Below, one piece after another: positions 17,738 to 28,610 of a stretch of 60,839 nt of DNA. Positions within the stretch are counted from its first letter, which is position 1. Every line of letters starts with the position of its first letter. Made by a program: the position numbers and the translations under genes. Source of the DNA: Bacteroidota bacterium (lineage in GTDB: Bacteria; Bacteroidota; Bacteroidia; Flavobacteriales_D; Crocinitomicaceae); contig CANCJF010000002.1 in assembly GCA_947378245.1 (NCBI GenBank), positions 1 through 60,839 on the forward strand, read 5' to 3'. The notes below the pieces were generated by a model. It was not told the origin of the DNA and searched no databases. It saw only the letters and a list, made by a program, of their open reading frames with translations.

Positions 17738-19360
17738 TTAAGATTTACTTGGAATTTGAATGGTAAATTCCGAACCGATATTTTCTTGACTTTTAACGTC
17801 TAATTTCCAACTATTTAAAGTTACAATCGCCTTTACATAACTCAAACCAAGTCCAAAGCCTTTCACATTATGTACATTACCAGTTGGTATACGATATAGC
17901 TTGTCGAAAATTTTGGATATATGTACTTTTGGTATCCCAATCCCTTCGTCTTTAATACTTAAAAAGATAGAATTTTCAATCCGTGTAAGTCCAACGGTCA
18001 CACGAGGTATCTCCTTACTATATTTAATTGCATTATCAATCAAATTTGAAATTACATTGACCGTATGCATTTTGTCGCCTTGAATGTGTATTACTTTTAC
18101 ATCGATATTCTCAACTATTTCACCTCCTAAGTCTTTAATTCTAAATTGCGCATTTCGACACAACTCCATCACAACTTCGGTTAAATTAATGTCTTCTGAT
18201 TTTATTTCAATGTCTTTTTTATCAATTGCCGCACTTTGTAAAATTCGTTCAACCAATAGTTCTAAACGTTTATTCTCCTGATGAATCATATTTATGTAAG
18301 GGGCCGTTTTGGTTGCTTCCTCCCCCATCATGTCTTTGTCGCTCATTGCCTGACACGCTAGGGAAATAGTAGAGATTGGTGTTTTAAATTCGTGGGTCAT
18401 GTTAGAAATAAAATCATTTTTCAATTCACTTAATTTCTTTTGCGTGATAATAGTACGGAACATATATGAAATCGCGTAGACCATCAACAACACCAACAAC
18501 ATACTGATAGCAAACGGAATAAACATTTCATGAAAAATAAAGGATTTCTCTGTCGGAAACTTTAAATACAAATACAACGATTCATCAATAATATTTGATG
18601 GAAAAAGCACCGTTTTAATAGCGTCCGTAGTATCTATTTTACAGGAATAATGTGGTGTTGAACTACAAAAATGTACCGCTTCATTTCCTTCATTTTTTAT
18701 TCCAAAACGGAATTCAGTTGGTAATTTATCAGTACGTGTTTCAAAAGCTATAATAGAATCTAAAAAATGGATGTCGATGCGTTTTTCAGGTTCGATGTAT
18801 GAATTATCGTGAAATGCAACAAACAACATTTCATTGATTAACTTTGACTTTTTAAAGATTTGACGCATTACACGGTGATCCAGTTGGCTAGACACTTCTT
18901 CGTTTGCTCCTTGTTTCGATTTTACGATGTCTTGATTAAATAATTGTTGAATGTTTCTAACATCTTTTGCTAACACTTGATGATTGGTTTTTAAACCTGA
19001 AATGGTATCAAATGCTTCACCTTGTATAAGTAAATATTTATTAAATTTTCCATTTTCAAGTAGTACCGTATCCCGGATGGTAATGCTCTCTTCGGCAGTT
19101 AATAGATTCTGAAATTCTTTTTTGAGGATGTCTTTGTATTCAGGACTAAAATCTTTGTTTACAACGTGCATGTACTTGCGTAACTCGATAGCTTTTTCAT
19201 GACGAATGGCAATGCGTTCAATTAGGGTTTTTACCTTGTCCTTAAATTCTTCTGATTTGCGATCGTATTGTTGAGAAACTTGATAAAACTGAATTAGTAG
19301 TAAAGAAACCATTGCAATCGCAACAATTCCTACTATCCAATTAATTCTAATTTTACGCAT
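17738..19360 (-). CDS. Sensor histidine kinase (RprX-like)
   Basis: FISNMTHEFKTPISTISLA H-box, NVISNLIDNAIKYS N-box, DEGIGIP, GFGLGLSYVKAIV; two TM segments. Confidence 0.93.
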   Translation of the reverse strand: MRKIRINWIVGIVAIAMVSLLLIQFYQVSQQYDRKSEEFKDKVKTLIERIAIRHEKAIELRKYMHVVNKDFSPEYKDILKKEFQNLLTAEESITIRDTVLLENGKFNKYLLIQGEAFDTISGLKTNHQVLAKDVRNIQQLFNQDIVKSKQGANEEVSSQLDHRVMRQIFKKSKLINEMLFVAFHDNSYIEPEKRIDIHFLDSIIAFETRTDKLPTEFRFGIKNEGNEAVHFCSSTPHYSCKIDTTDAIKTVLFPSNIIDESLYLYLKFPTEKSFIFHEMFIPFAISMLLVLLMVYAISYMFRTIITQKKLSELKNDFISNMTHEFKTPISTISLACQAMSDKDMMGEEATKTAPYINMIHQENKRLELLVERILQSAAIDKKDIEIKSEDINLTEVVMELCRNAQFRIKDLGGEIVENIDVKVIHIQGDKMHTVNVISNLIDNAIKYSKEIPRVTVGLTRIENSIFLSIKDEGIGIPKVHISKIFDKLYRIPTGNVHNVKGFGLGLSYVKAIVTLNSWKLDVKSQENIGSEFTIQIPSKS

Positions 19361-19449
19361 CCCATCATTAGTTTGATTTAAAATTAATTTTAATTGTCGA
19401 AGAAAAAGTGTGATTAACTTTTTTTAACGAGAAAAGAAAAAGGAGTAAA

Positions 19450-20568
19450 CTACAACGTTTTACTAAAAGCAATAATTCTCTCTACAAAGTTTTCCCAAGA
19501 ATTTTCTTGTTTTTCTTTTTCGATTTCTGCTGCAAATGTTGCTTTGTAGTTTCCTTCAAAATAAGATTGGATTGTAGTCGCAATGGACTCTACCTCTGGC
19601 TTATCAACGATTAATCCTGTTTTTTGATGATGAATCGTTTCTTTTAATCCTCCAACATTGGTTGCAATGATTGGAAGATTATAATGATTAGATATGGATG
19701 TAATTCCGGATTGTGTCGCTGATTTGTATGGCAATACACAAACGTCTGCAGCAGAGAAATAATCCGCCACTTCATGATCGCCAATATATTGATTGTACAA
19801 AGCAATACGACTTTTTGCTTTAGATTGATCGATTAATTCTTGGTATTTATCAAATGAACCATAAACTTCTCCTGCAATGATAAGTTGATAAGTGTCATCT
19901 AACAAATCCATGGATTGAATCAACAAGTCTAATCCTTTGTAATCACGTATGAAACCAAAAAACAACACTGTTTTTTTAGTGGTATCTACTTTTAGCTTTT
20001 GTTGTGCAAACGCTTGATCCACAGGTGCAGGAAAATGGTTGTATACAGGGTGGTTGACACGAATAAATTTAGCATCTGGTTTAATGGAAAGTAAGTCTTT
20101 CAATACCGCATCTGACATCACTACAAATCCATCATTGTTATTTAAAAAATAGCGGTTGCAAAAACCATCAAAAAAACGCTTTTCATGTGGTATGACATTA
20201 TCTAAAATCGAAATACGTTTGACATTTTTATTTAGTTTTTTAGCTACATATCCTAAGGAAGGACCAAAAAAGGTCATCCAATATTTTGTAATAAAAATAT
20301 CTGGTGCAAACTTTTTAACCTTACGTGCTGTTGACACGTAAGTCAATGGATTAATCGTATCCAACACTTCGTCTGAAGGAATTTCGTCTGCAATATCTTC
20401 TTTGGTCACATATTGTGTTTCTCCTGGGAAAAGAAAATTAGGATATTGACGTTTAAACGTAAATGCTTTTACAGTATGTTCTTTTTCAAATGCCCGATAC
20501 ATCAAGGCATTGAATTGTGCGATACCACCTCTAAACGGATAAAACGTAGATAAAAAAGCGATTTTCAT
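19450..20568 (-). CDS. Glycosyltransferase family 4
   Basis: MKIAFLSTFYPFRGGIAQFN; VVLFFGFIRDYKGLDLLI-like; VLPYKSATQSGITSIS. Confidence 0.85.
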   Translation of the reverse strand: MKIAFLSTFYPFRGGIAQFNALMYRAFEKEHTVKAFTFKRQYPNFLFPGETQYVTKEDIADEIPSDEVLDTINPLTYVSTARKVKKFAPDIFITKYWMTFFGPSLGYVAKKLNKNVKRISILDNVIPHEKRFFDGFCNRYFLNNNDGFVVMSDAVLKDLLSIKPDAKFIRVNHPVYNHFPAPVDQAFAQQKLKVDTTKKTVLFFGFIRDYKGLDLLIQSMDLLDDTYQLIIAGEVYGSFDKYQELIDQSKAKSRIALYNQYIGDHEVADYFSAADVCVLPYKSATQSGITSISNHYNLPIIATNVGGLKETIHHQKTGLIVDKPEVESIATTIQSYFEGNYKATFAAEIEKEKQENSWENFVERIIAFSKTL

Positions 20569-20571
20569 AGT

Positions 20572-21666
20572 TTATTTATTAGCTAACATTTGAATCGCTT
20601 GTACAAAATCGTTTGGAGTAATGTCGTGCATACACGATGTACCTTTCACACATGTATTTCCGTAGAAGCACACACATTCATTTGGAGGACCAACGATTAT
20701 CCCACGATCATACAATTCAAATTCGTGCTTATTAAAAATAGTATTACACAACACCATTTTTTTACGTAAGGCTGTAGCAATATGCATCATCATCGAAACT
20801 TGAGTCACGACAATATCACAGGCGTTTGTCAAAGCGATAAATTCTTCTAACGAAAAATGTCCTGGATAATGCGCACCTGTCACACCCGCCATTTTGAGGT
20901 TTTTCTCGTGTTCTAATTCTCCGCCTAAGAAAACAGGATAATATCCTAATTCACTTAATTTCTTTGCTAGCTTTTCCCAAGATTCTTCCGACCAAAGTCG
21001 TGTGTTCCATCTTGGTCCACACCCAGTATTTAACCCAACAATCGTTTTTCCTTTTGCTAGGTCTTGTAATTTCGACTTCCAAGTTGTTGCTAGCTCTTTA
21101 TTCAAATTGATTTGGTAATCTTCTTTTCTAAAATCGAAATGACAAATTTCAAAAATTTCTTCTAGGTAACTTTTAGTATTGTTCTTAGATAATTCGTCAA
21201 AAAATCCAGTCAACAATTTATGCGTTGCTTTCTCAGTTGCTGGAGCGATGTGGTTGTTCTCCCACGTATATCCATATTTTACAAGAGCTTTTACATTTGC
21301 TAACAACATACATGCTTCAGGGTCTTTATCCAAGTTAATTGCTATGTCAAACGTTGAATGTTCGATGGTATAAACGGATGTAAAATCCCATTTGTAAATT
21401 ACATCGATTTGATCTTTTGGAAGTATCGCTGGACTTAAGGTCAACCATGTAAAATGTACACCAGGATATTCATTTCTGAATCGTTCTAACAAAGGAGTTG
21501 TACGAATTACATCTCCTAATGCACCTAACTTGATAATTAAAATGCGTGTTTGAATTTTATCGTACTGTGTACATGTTGCGCAAACAGCATTGTTTTGTTT
21601 ATTTGGGAGACAAGGAATTCCAGTTCTAAAGTGTCTGCAATCAAATTTTACGTCGGAAAGATTCAT
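20572..21666 (-). CDS. Glycosyltransferase family 9 (heptosyltransferase-like)
   Basis: ILIIKLGALGDVIRTTPLLERF; GLNTGCGPRWNTRLW. Confidence 0.9.
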   Translation of the reverse strand: MNLSDVKFDCRHFRTGIPCLPNKQNNAVCATCTQYDKIQTRILIIKLGALGDVIRTTPLLERFRNEYPGVHFTWLTLSPAILPKDQIDVIYKWDFTSVYTIEHSTFDIAINLDKDPEACMLLANVKALVKYGYTWENNHIAPATEKATHKLLTGFFDELSKNNTKSYLEEIFEICHFDFRKEDYQINLNKELATTWKSKLQDLAKGKTIVGLNTGCGPRWNTRLWSEESWEKLAKKLSELGYYPVFLGGELEHEKNLKMAGVTGAHYPGHFSLEEFIALTNACDIVVTQVSMMMHIATALRKKMVLCNTIFNKHEFELYDRGIIVGPPNECVCFYGNTCVKGTSCMHDITPNDFVQAIQMLANK

Positions 21667-21707
21667 AAGGTATACTTCTATGTATCAAAGATAAAAAATA
21701 AAAGTAC

Positions 21708-21737
21708 AAAAAAAACGCCCCACATTGCTGTGAGGCG
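21708..21737 (-). terminator. Intrinsic terminator after the SprB-type repeat gene
   Basis: Stem cgccccac-attgct-gtgaggcg (21716-21737, one mismatch), with an A-run on the + strand to the left. Confidence 0.7.
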
Positions 21738-21759
21738 CTTTCCATACGTTTTCAGTATT

Positions 21760-24700
21760 TTATTTTGAGATCATACGTGTGATACTAATAGTTTCACTAA
21801 CGATTTTCACTAAATATTGTCCTGGAGCAAGGTCTCCTAAATCCATAGAAATTGCATTTGTGTTGGCATATGAACTAGAGAATAATTCTTTTCCAGACAT
21901 ATCAATTACTTGAACGTTGTAATCTTGCACTTTGTCTAAACGGATAGATACTTTATCAGAGAATGGGTTTGGATAAACCACAGCTTCTAAAGCAGTCAAT
22001 TCGTTTACAGAAGCAGCTTGACCTTGTAATTCGTATAATACATTTTCAGTAACAGTTACGTAGTTACCAATTTGTTTTACCTCATCACAGTAAAGATCTA
22101 ACTTGATTTTGTATACTCCTTTACCTTTTGTAAATACATACGCATCTGTTACATAAACTACTTTGTTTGCGTTGTACACTGCCCAAGTAACGATTAATGT
22201 ATCTTTTTTGTAGTCTTTTTTCGCAATTTTTACTGAGTCAATTGCATTAAAGTCGATTGAACATTCTTTCGTCACAGTAGATTTCACAGTATCTGCAACT
22301 GGTTTTCCTTTCAATGAATCGTTTTTGTTGTCGATTTTGTTTGTAGGAGCAGAAATTAAGTATTTCAATTCTACTACATCGCCTTTCGCATCTTTCACGA
22401 TTACAGAGTAAACACCAGGACAAACATTTGTTCTGTACTGACCAACCTCACCATTTGAGTGATAGAAATTGTAAGGAGCAACACCACCTTCAACTTGAAT
22501 TTTCATTGCGCCATCACAGCTTCCAGCTGCAGTAACGTCTGCTGTATAAACTCTAGCTTTTAATGTAACTTTCTTAGAAGGTAATTTTGTTATTTTCGCA
22601 CCTAATTTCACTTCACAGTTATTAGCATCTTTCACTAAAACAGAATAACCATCCGCACACAAATCAGCAATTGCATTTGTTGTCGCTCCTGTACTCCAAG
22701 TGTATGTAAATGGTGCTTTTCCACCTTTCACTGCAACTTCTAATTTACCTGCACAAGTTGCATCATCTTCCGAGTAGTCAACTACCTTAGAAACATACGC
22801 AAAGTAATCTTTACATGGATTAACAATAGAATCAGAACCAACAAATTTTTCTAATTTATTAATACATCCATTTTTATCAATAACATACATGTAATAGTTA
22901 CCTGCACATAATTTAGATGCAGTATTTGTTGTGCTACCATTTGACCATTTGTAAGTAAATGGAGCTGTTCCGCCTTCTGTTTTAGTAACGATTTCACCTG
23001 AACATTCTTTGTCGCCCGCTTTATCGTTTTTCACTGAAACAACCTTAGTGAAGAATCCATCACATTTATTTTTAGTAGAATCGATATATACTTTAGCATC
23101 CAAGGTTATTTTACATTTGTTTGCATCTATAATTTCTACAGAATAATCACCCGCACAAAGATTTGTGATCGATGGAGCTTTTGCACCTGTATTCCAAGAG
23201 AAATCGTAAGGAGCTTTACCACCAACAACAGTTGTAGCTAATGCACCATTACAAGTTGCAGCATTTAATCCACAACGTTCAACTCCAGAAATTTTAGCAT
23301 AGAAGTTAGCACACGGATTTACTATTGAATCTAAACCAACGTATTTTTCAATGGTTAATTGACAGTTTAAAGAATCCAAAACTGTTAATGTATAACTACC
23401 TTCACACACATTTTTCAATGCTGGTAAGTTAGACCCGTCAGACCATTTGAATTTGTAAGGTGCTTTACCACCTCCAACATTTGCTACCAATGCACCTGTA
23501 CACGGTTTTTCGAATTTACGTGCGTTTTTCACATACACGTTTGCAAATAAACCTGCACATGTATTTTGTACGATAGAATCTTTACCAACGTATTTTTCTA
23601 TTTTCACTGCACAACCGTTAGCATCAGTCACTTTTACACCATATACACCAGTACATAAACCTGAAATATATTTATCAGTTTTACTGTTTGTCCATAAGAA
23701 AGCATAAGGTTCTTTACCACCTGTCACACTTGAATACAATACACCATTACATTCTTTTGCTCCAGCTTGTGTATTTTTTACAATAATATTTGCAGCAAAA
23801 CCAGCACATTTATTAGAATCCAATAATGCATCTTCTTTCACTTCTGTTTCAAAAGAAGAAATACATCCATTTGCATCAATCGCTTTGAACCCATATTTTC
23901 CAGTGCAAAGCATTTTGATTGCCATATCTTTCGAACCATTACTCCAGTAATAAGTATATGGTTGTTGACCACCTACGATTCCTGCAGCTAAATAACCACT
24001 ACAAACTATTCCACCTTTCAATGTGTTTTTCATTCCAACTAGGTTAGTTATGAATCCTGCACAATTTTTCTTAGTAGTTGTAGTTGTATCCGCTTTGATT
24101 GTTACAGCAACATACGTTTTACAGTTATTAGCATCAATTGCATACGCATTATACGAACCTGCACATAATTTTTCGTTGTAATTACTTTTTGCACCATTTG
24201 ACCAGATGTAAGTAAAAGGAGCTTTTCCTCCAACAGCATTTACAACTGCAGCACCTGTACAAATAGAATCTCCCGCTTGATCATTTACGAATTTCACTAA
24301 TTCAATTTTGAATCCAGCACAAGAATCAATTTTAACCACTTGTTCTGCTTTTATCTCATATTTGAAACCAGCATAACAATTGTTTGCATCTTTCGCTGTC
24401 AATGAATAAACTCCTGCACAAACACCTTCTAAATAAGGAGTTTTAACACCATTATTCCATTCAAAATTAAAAGGTTCTTTACCACCGATTGTTCTTGCAA
24501 CGATACCTCCTGTACAGATCGTATCACCCGCTTTGTCGTTAGCAGCTTTCACGAATTCAATTTTGAAACCTGTACATGGATTAGTACCAGTCGTTGTCGA
24601 GTCGGTTCCAATTTCTTTTGAAAGTGTCGCTACACATCCGTTAGAATCTTTTACATTAAGACCATATTTAGTAGCACAAAGTCCTTTGATATATGGTTCG

Positions 24701-25665
24701 TTTGCTCCGTTAGTCCAAGAATACATAAATGGTTTTTTACCACCTATCAATTTAGTTTCAATGAAACCAACACAGTTAGCAGCACCTTGTTTGTTGTTTG
24801 CAAAACCCGCAACTTCTACTTTGAAGCCATCACATTTGTTTACAACCACAGAAGAATCAGTTGTGATTTCATTCGTGAATTCAGCTTTACAATTGTTAGA
24901 ATCAGTTGCAATAACAGTATATTTTCCAGCACATACACCTTGAATATATTGAGTTTTTGCTCCATTACTCCAATCATAAGCAAAAGGAGATTTTCCTCCA
25001 ACTGGTTTTACAGCAATCATTCCTGTACAAGACGAACCTTTTTTATTGTTTTCCGATTTGTACAATTCCAATTTGAAGCCATCACATTTATTTACAACTG
25101 TTGAATCGCTTGGATTAGTAATCGTAGCCTTTGCATAAGTTGAACAATTATTTGCATCTACAACTTGAACAGTATACGTTCCACCACATAAGCCTTGAAC
25201 GGATTGCGCAGTAGCATTATTTGCATTTACCCAAGAAAATGTGAAAGGCGCTGTCCCTCCATTTACACCTGCAGATAAAGCACCATTACAATTTGGTGAT
25301 TTCCCAGTATTATTTACAGTTTGTTTAATGAGCGCACTGAAACCAGCACATTTGTCGGTAACTTGGTTTGTATTAATTGCAAAATCATAGGTGTTTTTGT
25401 TTCCTAAGGAATCAAAATACACGATTGCATACTTACCTGCACACAAAGAATCAAGCAAATCGCCTGACTTTTGTAAAAGTTTAGCATCCGCATTTTGCCA
25501 ATACCAATTTGTAATTTTTTGTTTTGTAGTTAACTTGGCAATACCATCGCATTTGCCAGGCTCACTCGCATTCTTAGTCGTTACAAATTCTTGTGCAACT
25601 ACCCAAGAAGTAAGTAAGAACACGCAACTACAGACAAAAAGAAACTTTGTAAGGTTTTTTTTCAT
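21760..25665 (-). CDS. Large secreted SprB-type repeat protein with T9SS type A-like C-terminal sorting domain
   Basis: Start refined to MKKNLTKFLFVCSCVFLLTSW (signal peptide) at 25665; about 11 full repeats of CxGF...C.G...GG..P..Y.WSNG...LC.G.Y.V...D.N.C; C-terminal VVYPNPFSDKVSIRL...GQYLVKIVSETISITRMISK. Confidence 0.9.
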   Translation of the reverse strand: MKKNLTKFLFVCSCVFLLTSWVVAQEFVTTKNASEPGKCDGIAKLTTKQKITNWYWQNADAKLLQKSGDLLDSLCAGKYAIVYFDSLGNKNTYDFAINTNQVTDKCAGFSALIKQTVNNTGKSPNCNGALSAGVNGGTAPFTFSWVNANNATAQSVQGLCGGTYTVQVVDANNCSTYAKATITNPSDSTVVNKCDGFKLELYKSENNKKGSSCTGMIAVKPVGGKSPFAYDWSNGAKTQYIQGVCAGKYTVIATDSNNCKAEFTNEITTDSSVVVNKCDGFKVEVAGFANNKQGAANCVGFIETKLIGGKKPFMYSWTNGANEPYIKGLCATKYGLNVKDSNGCVATLSKEIGTDSTTTGTNPCTGFKIEFVKAANDKAGDTICTGGIVARTIGGKEPFNFEWNNGVKTPYLEGVCAGVYSLTAKDANNCYAGFKYEIKAEQVVKIDSCAGFKIELVKFVNDQAGDSICTGAAVVNAVGGKAPFTYIWSNGAKSNYNEKLCAGSYNAYAIDANNCKTYVAVTIKADTTTTTKKNCAGFITNLVGMKNTLKGGIVCSGYLAAGIVGGQQPYTYYWSNGSKDMAIKMLCTGKYGFKAIDANGCISSFETEVKEDALLDSNKCAGFAANIIVKNTQAGAKECNGVLYSSVTGGKEPYAFLWTNSKTDKYISGLCTGVYGVKVTDANGCAVKIEKYVGKDSIVQNTCAGLFANVYVKNARKFEKPCTGALVANVGGGKAPYKFKWSDGSNLPALKNVCEGSYTLTVLDSLNCQLTIEKYVGLDSIVNPCANFYAKISGVERCGLNAATCNGALATTVVGGKAPYDFSWNTGAKAPSITNLCAGDYSVEIIDANKCKITLDAKVYIDSTKNKCDGFFTKVVSVKNDKAGDKECSGEIVTKTEGGTAPFTYKWSNGSTTNTASKLCAGNYYMYVIDKNGCINKLEKFVGSDSIVNPCKDYFAYVSKVVDYSEDDATCAGKLEVAVKGGKAPFTYTWSTGATTNAIADLCADGYSVLVKDANNCEVKLGAKITKLPSKKVTLKARVYTADVTAAGSCDGAMKIQVEGGVAPYNFYHSNGEVGQYRTNVCPGVYSVIVKDAKGDVVELKYLISAPTNKIDNKNDSLKGKPVADTVKSTVTKECSIDFNAIDSVKIAKKDYKKDTLIVTWAVYNANKVVYVTDAYVFTKGKGVYKIKLDLYCDEVKQIGNYVTVTENVLYELQGQAASVNELTALEAVVYPNPFSDKVSIRLDKVQDYNVQVIDMSGKELFSSSYANTNAISMDLGDLAPGQYLVKIVSETISITRMISK

Positions 25666-25758
25666 AGTTAATTTAGTTAATTGATTAGTACTAACATAAC
25701 TAAGTAAATTGAATTTGGTTGCCTTGGAAATGGCATACACTTAAAAAAATAAAAATCG

Positions 25759-25766
25759 TATATTTG
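25759..25766 (+). promoter_or_regulatory. TAnnTTTG -7 element upstream of the PSP1/RicT gene
   Basis: TATATTTG, 20 nt before the ATG at 25786; no well-spaced -33 element identified. Confidence 0.45.
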
Positions 25767-25785
25767 TAATTCAAAAAAAGAAAAT

Positions 25786-27120
25786 ATGGGATGTTCCAAT
25801 TGTAGCACGGGTGGTGGAACACCTGGAGGCTGTCAAAATAATGGTACCTGTAGTTCTGGAGGATGCAATAAATTAGGGGTTTTTGATTGGTTGGCAAATA
25901 TGCAATTACCAGTTGGTCAAAAAACTTACGATATAGTTGAAGTAAGATTCAAAAATAGTAGAAAAGCATTTTATCGTAACGGTAAAAACTTATCCTTACA
26001 AGTAGGAGATGTGGTTGCAGTTGAGGCTAGTCCTGGTTACGATATAGGAGTAATATCTATTGTTGGCGAATTAGCCAGAATACAAGTAAAAAAGAAAGTT
26101 TCTAATCCGAAAAATTTAGAAACTCCTGCGATTTACCGAATTGCAACGCAAGAAGATATTCAGAAATGGATGCAATCCAGAGAATTAGAAAAAGAGGTAA
26201 TGTACCAATCACGTACCTTAGCTGTGAATCTCAATTTGGATATGAAAATTTCAGATGTAGAATACCAAGGAGATTTAACCAAAGCTACTTTTTACTATAC
26301 TTCGGATGACCGTGTAGATTTCCGTCAGTTAATCAAAGACATGGCAGAAAAATTCAAGATTCGTGTAGAAATGCGTCAAATCGGTTCACGCCAAGAGGCT
26401 TCTCGCTTGGGAGGAATTGGTTCTTGTGGTCGTGAATTATGTTGTTCTACCTGGTTAACTGATTTTAGATCTGTATCTACATCTGCAGCACGTTACCAAC
26501 AGTTATCCTTAAACCCACAAAAATTAGCAGGTCAATGTGGTAAATTAAAGTGTTGCTTAAACTACGAATTAGACAGTTATTTGGATGCTTTAAAAGCGTT
26601 CCCTGCTGCTGAAACAAAATTATATACAGAAAAAGGCACTTCTTTCCACGTAAAAACGGATGTGTTTAAGCGTTTGATGTTCTTTACCCAAGAAGGTGGA
26701 GAATTCATAGCACTTACTCCTGAACGAGTAAAGGAGATTATGGAAATGAATGCACGAAAGGAAAAACCTGCTTCATTGAAAGATTTTGCAAAAGTGGATA
26801 TTGTGGTAGTTGAGCCAGCCTACGACAATGTAGTTGGTCAAGATAGTTTGAATCGATTTGATAATAATTTCAACAAAAAGAAAAATAAAAAACCAAATCG
26901 TCCAAATCCAAATGCACCTCAAGCACAAGTTAAATCACCAAAACCAACTGAAATAAAATCGGAAAAACCAACTTCTGCTTCTGTTGAACAAGGAACTAAC
27001 CCTCAATCTACTATACAACAGGGAGATAAACCTGCTTTCAAAAAGAAAAAACGTAGAAAACCACCAAGAAGAGATGGTGAACCTATTTCTCAAGGACCAA
27101 AAACGGAAACGAATGCATAA
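25786..27120 (+). CDS. ricT: PSP1 domain-containing regulatory iron-sulfur protein (RicT-like)
   Basis: Cys-rich N-terminus; RQIGSRQEASRLGGIGSCGRELCCSTWL; PQKLAGQCGKLKCCLNYE. Confidence 0.88.
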   Translation: MGCSNCSTGGGTPGGCQNNGTCSSGGCNKLGVFDWLANMQLPVGQKTYDIVEVRFKNSRKAFYRNGKNLSLQVGDVVAVEASPGYDIGVISIVGELARIQVKKKVSNPKNLETPAIYRIATQEDIQKWMQSRELEKEVMYQSRTLAVNLNLDMKISDVEYQGDLTKATFYYTSDDRVDFRQLIKDMAEKFKIRVEMRQIGSRQEASRLGGIGSCGRELCCSTWLTDFRSVSTSAARYQQLSLNPQKLAGQCGKLKCCLNYELDSYLDALKAFPAAETKLYTEKGTSFHVKTDVFKRLMFFTQEGGEFIALTPERVKEIMEMNARKEKPASLKDFAKVDIVVVEPAYDNVVGQDSLNRFDNNFNKKKNKKPNRPNPNAPQAQVKSPKPTEIKSEKPTSASVEQGTNPQSTIQQGDKPAFKKKKRRKPPRRDGEPISQGPKTETNA

Positions 27121-27574
27121 TAGAATTATAATTGCTTTTTTAGGGATAATGTTTTTGACAGCTTGTCAAGAACAACCCTATTTCCAACAGTCATATTCTT
27201 TCAAAAACAATACATGGGCAAAGAAAAACAACCCCTCTTTCACTATAGAAATTAATGATACTTCTAAAGCATATAATTTTATTTTAACACTAAGAACATC
27301 AACAAGTTACTTATACAGTAATGCATGGATATATTTGAATTCTAAGTCACCAAATAAAGAATTTGCTAGAGAACCTTTCGAAATCAAAATCACCGATGAA
27401 AAGGGGCGCTGGTTGGGGAAAAAAACGGGCTCTATTGTTGAAAATCGTTTGGTATTTCGTAATCGGAAACTTTCAAAACCAGGTAAATATACCTTTGTAT
27501 TCGAACAAGGAATCACAAAAAAAGTTTTATTCGATGTCCTTGACTTAGGATTAGAAATTGAAGAAGTGAAATAG
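27113..27574 (+). CDS. gldH: Gliding motility lipoprotein GldH
   Basis: Start refined to 27113 (MHNRIIIAFLGIMFLTACQEQPYFQQSYSF); lipobox LTAC; overlaps the ricT-like stop by 8 nt, a recurrent arrangement in this phylum. Confidence 0.85.
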   Translation: MHNRIIIAFLGIMFLTACQEQPYFQQSYSFKNNTWAKKNNPSFTIEINDTSKAYNFILTLRTSTSYLYSNAWIYLNSKSPNKEFAREPFEIKITDEKGRWLGKKTGSIVENRLVFRNRKLSKPGKYTFVFEQGITKKVLFDVLDLGLEIEEVK

Positions 27575-27926
27575 GAAATATATCTAAAGCCTACGAAAGT
27601 TTAGTTCAAAACTCGTTATCTCTAGACTCTTTCACCCCAACTTCTCTAACTATTTTTAGATAACCTAAACCACGCATCGTGTCTTCGTTGTTTTCCTTCA
27701 TGGTCCAAAAACAATTTGGTATTTATAAAATACACATAACTACATTGTTGGACTAAAATCAGCTGTTTCCCTCGGTAATTTATTAGTTTATTAATACAAA
27801 CTTGACCGTAAACAGGGGAAAATTGCCTATTTTCATAGGAATTAACGAACTTAGAAAGATTCGAAAAACAGTAAACCGTTTTTACTATTTATCTAGTTTG
27901 AATATCAACTGAAGTATCAAACAACA

Positions 27927-28610
27927 ATGTTAAAAGAAGTAAAAATAACGGTATTAATGGCTGTGTACAATACCAATTTCTTGTTGATCAAAAGAGCAAT
28001 TGATTCCGTATTAAAACAAGATTTCCAGAACTTTGAGTTAATCCTCATTGATGATGGCAGCAAAGACCATGATCGTGAGGAGTTAATGCAATACATTGAT
28101 AAACACGAAGATAAAATTGCCTATATACGTCACAGTAATCGTGGACAATCTGCATCCATAAATCGTGGTGTATTAAACAGTATCGGAGAATACATCACCA
28201 TACTTGACGGTGACGATGAATACAAACCCAATCATTTAAGTGCGTGTCTACAAGCGGTAAAAAAGGTAGATTTAATTTGTTCTACCACCGAAACAATCAC
28301 GGATACCATTGAAGATTATTTTGTTCCGGATAAAAACGACCTCACAAAACTCATACACCTAGATGAAACCATCCTTTTCGGTACTTTGTTTGGAAAGAAA
28401 AAGGTATTTAACACCATCCAATTTCGCAGTGGTTTCGCAGCAGATGCAGATTTTTACGAAAAAGCATCCAAACAATTTCGGGTCGAAAAAGTAGATCTTC
28501 GCACCTACGTTTATCACCGAAATATTCCAAACAGTATTTGTGCAACGATTAAAAAAAACAAAACGGAACAATTCACGAACAATGGGTATTCATCCAATTC
28601 CTTTGCCTGA
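27927..28610 (+). CDS. Glycosyltransferase family 2
   Basis: VLMAVYNTNFLLIKRAIDSVLKQDFQNFELILIDDGSKD. Confidence 0.92.
   Translation: MLKEVKITVLMAVYNTNFLLIKRAIDSVLKQDFQNFELILIDDGSKDHDREELMQYIDKHEDKIAYIRHSNRGQSASINRGVLNSIGEYITILDGDDEYKPNHLSACLQAVKKVDLICSTTETITDTIEDYFVPDKNDLTKLIHLDETILFGTLFGKKKVFNTIQFRSGFAADADFYEKASKQFRVEKVDLRTYVYHRNIPNSICATIKKNKTEQFTNNGYSSNSFA

Noticed and set aside
24533-25104. Plus-strand ORFs of 136 and 105 aa opposite the SprB-type repeat gene
   Set aside because: They are antisense readings of the repeats; composition mirrors the coding repeats.
21760-25665. Regular DNA repetition that might suggest a CRISPR or satellite
   Set aside because: Periodicity is about 250 bp, in frame, and diverged at the nucleotide level but conserved in protein motif; it is a protein repeat. 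No CRISPR array was seen in the window.
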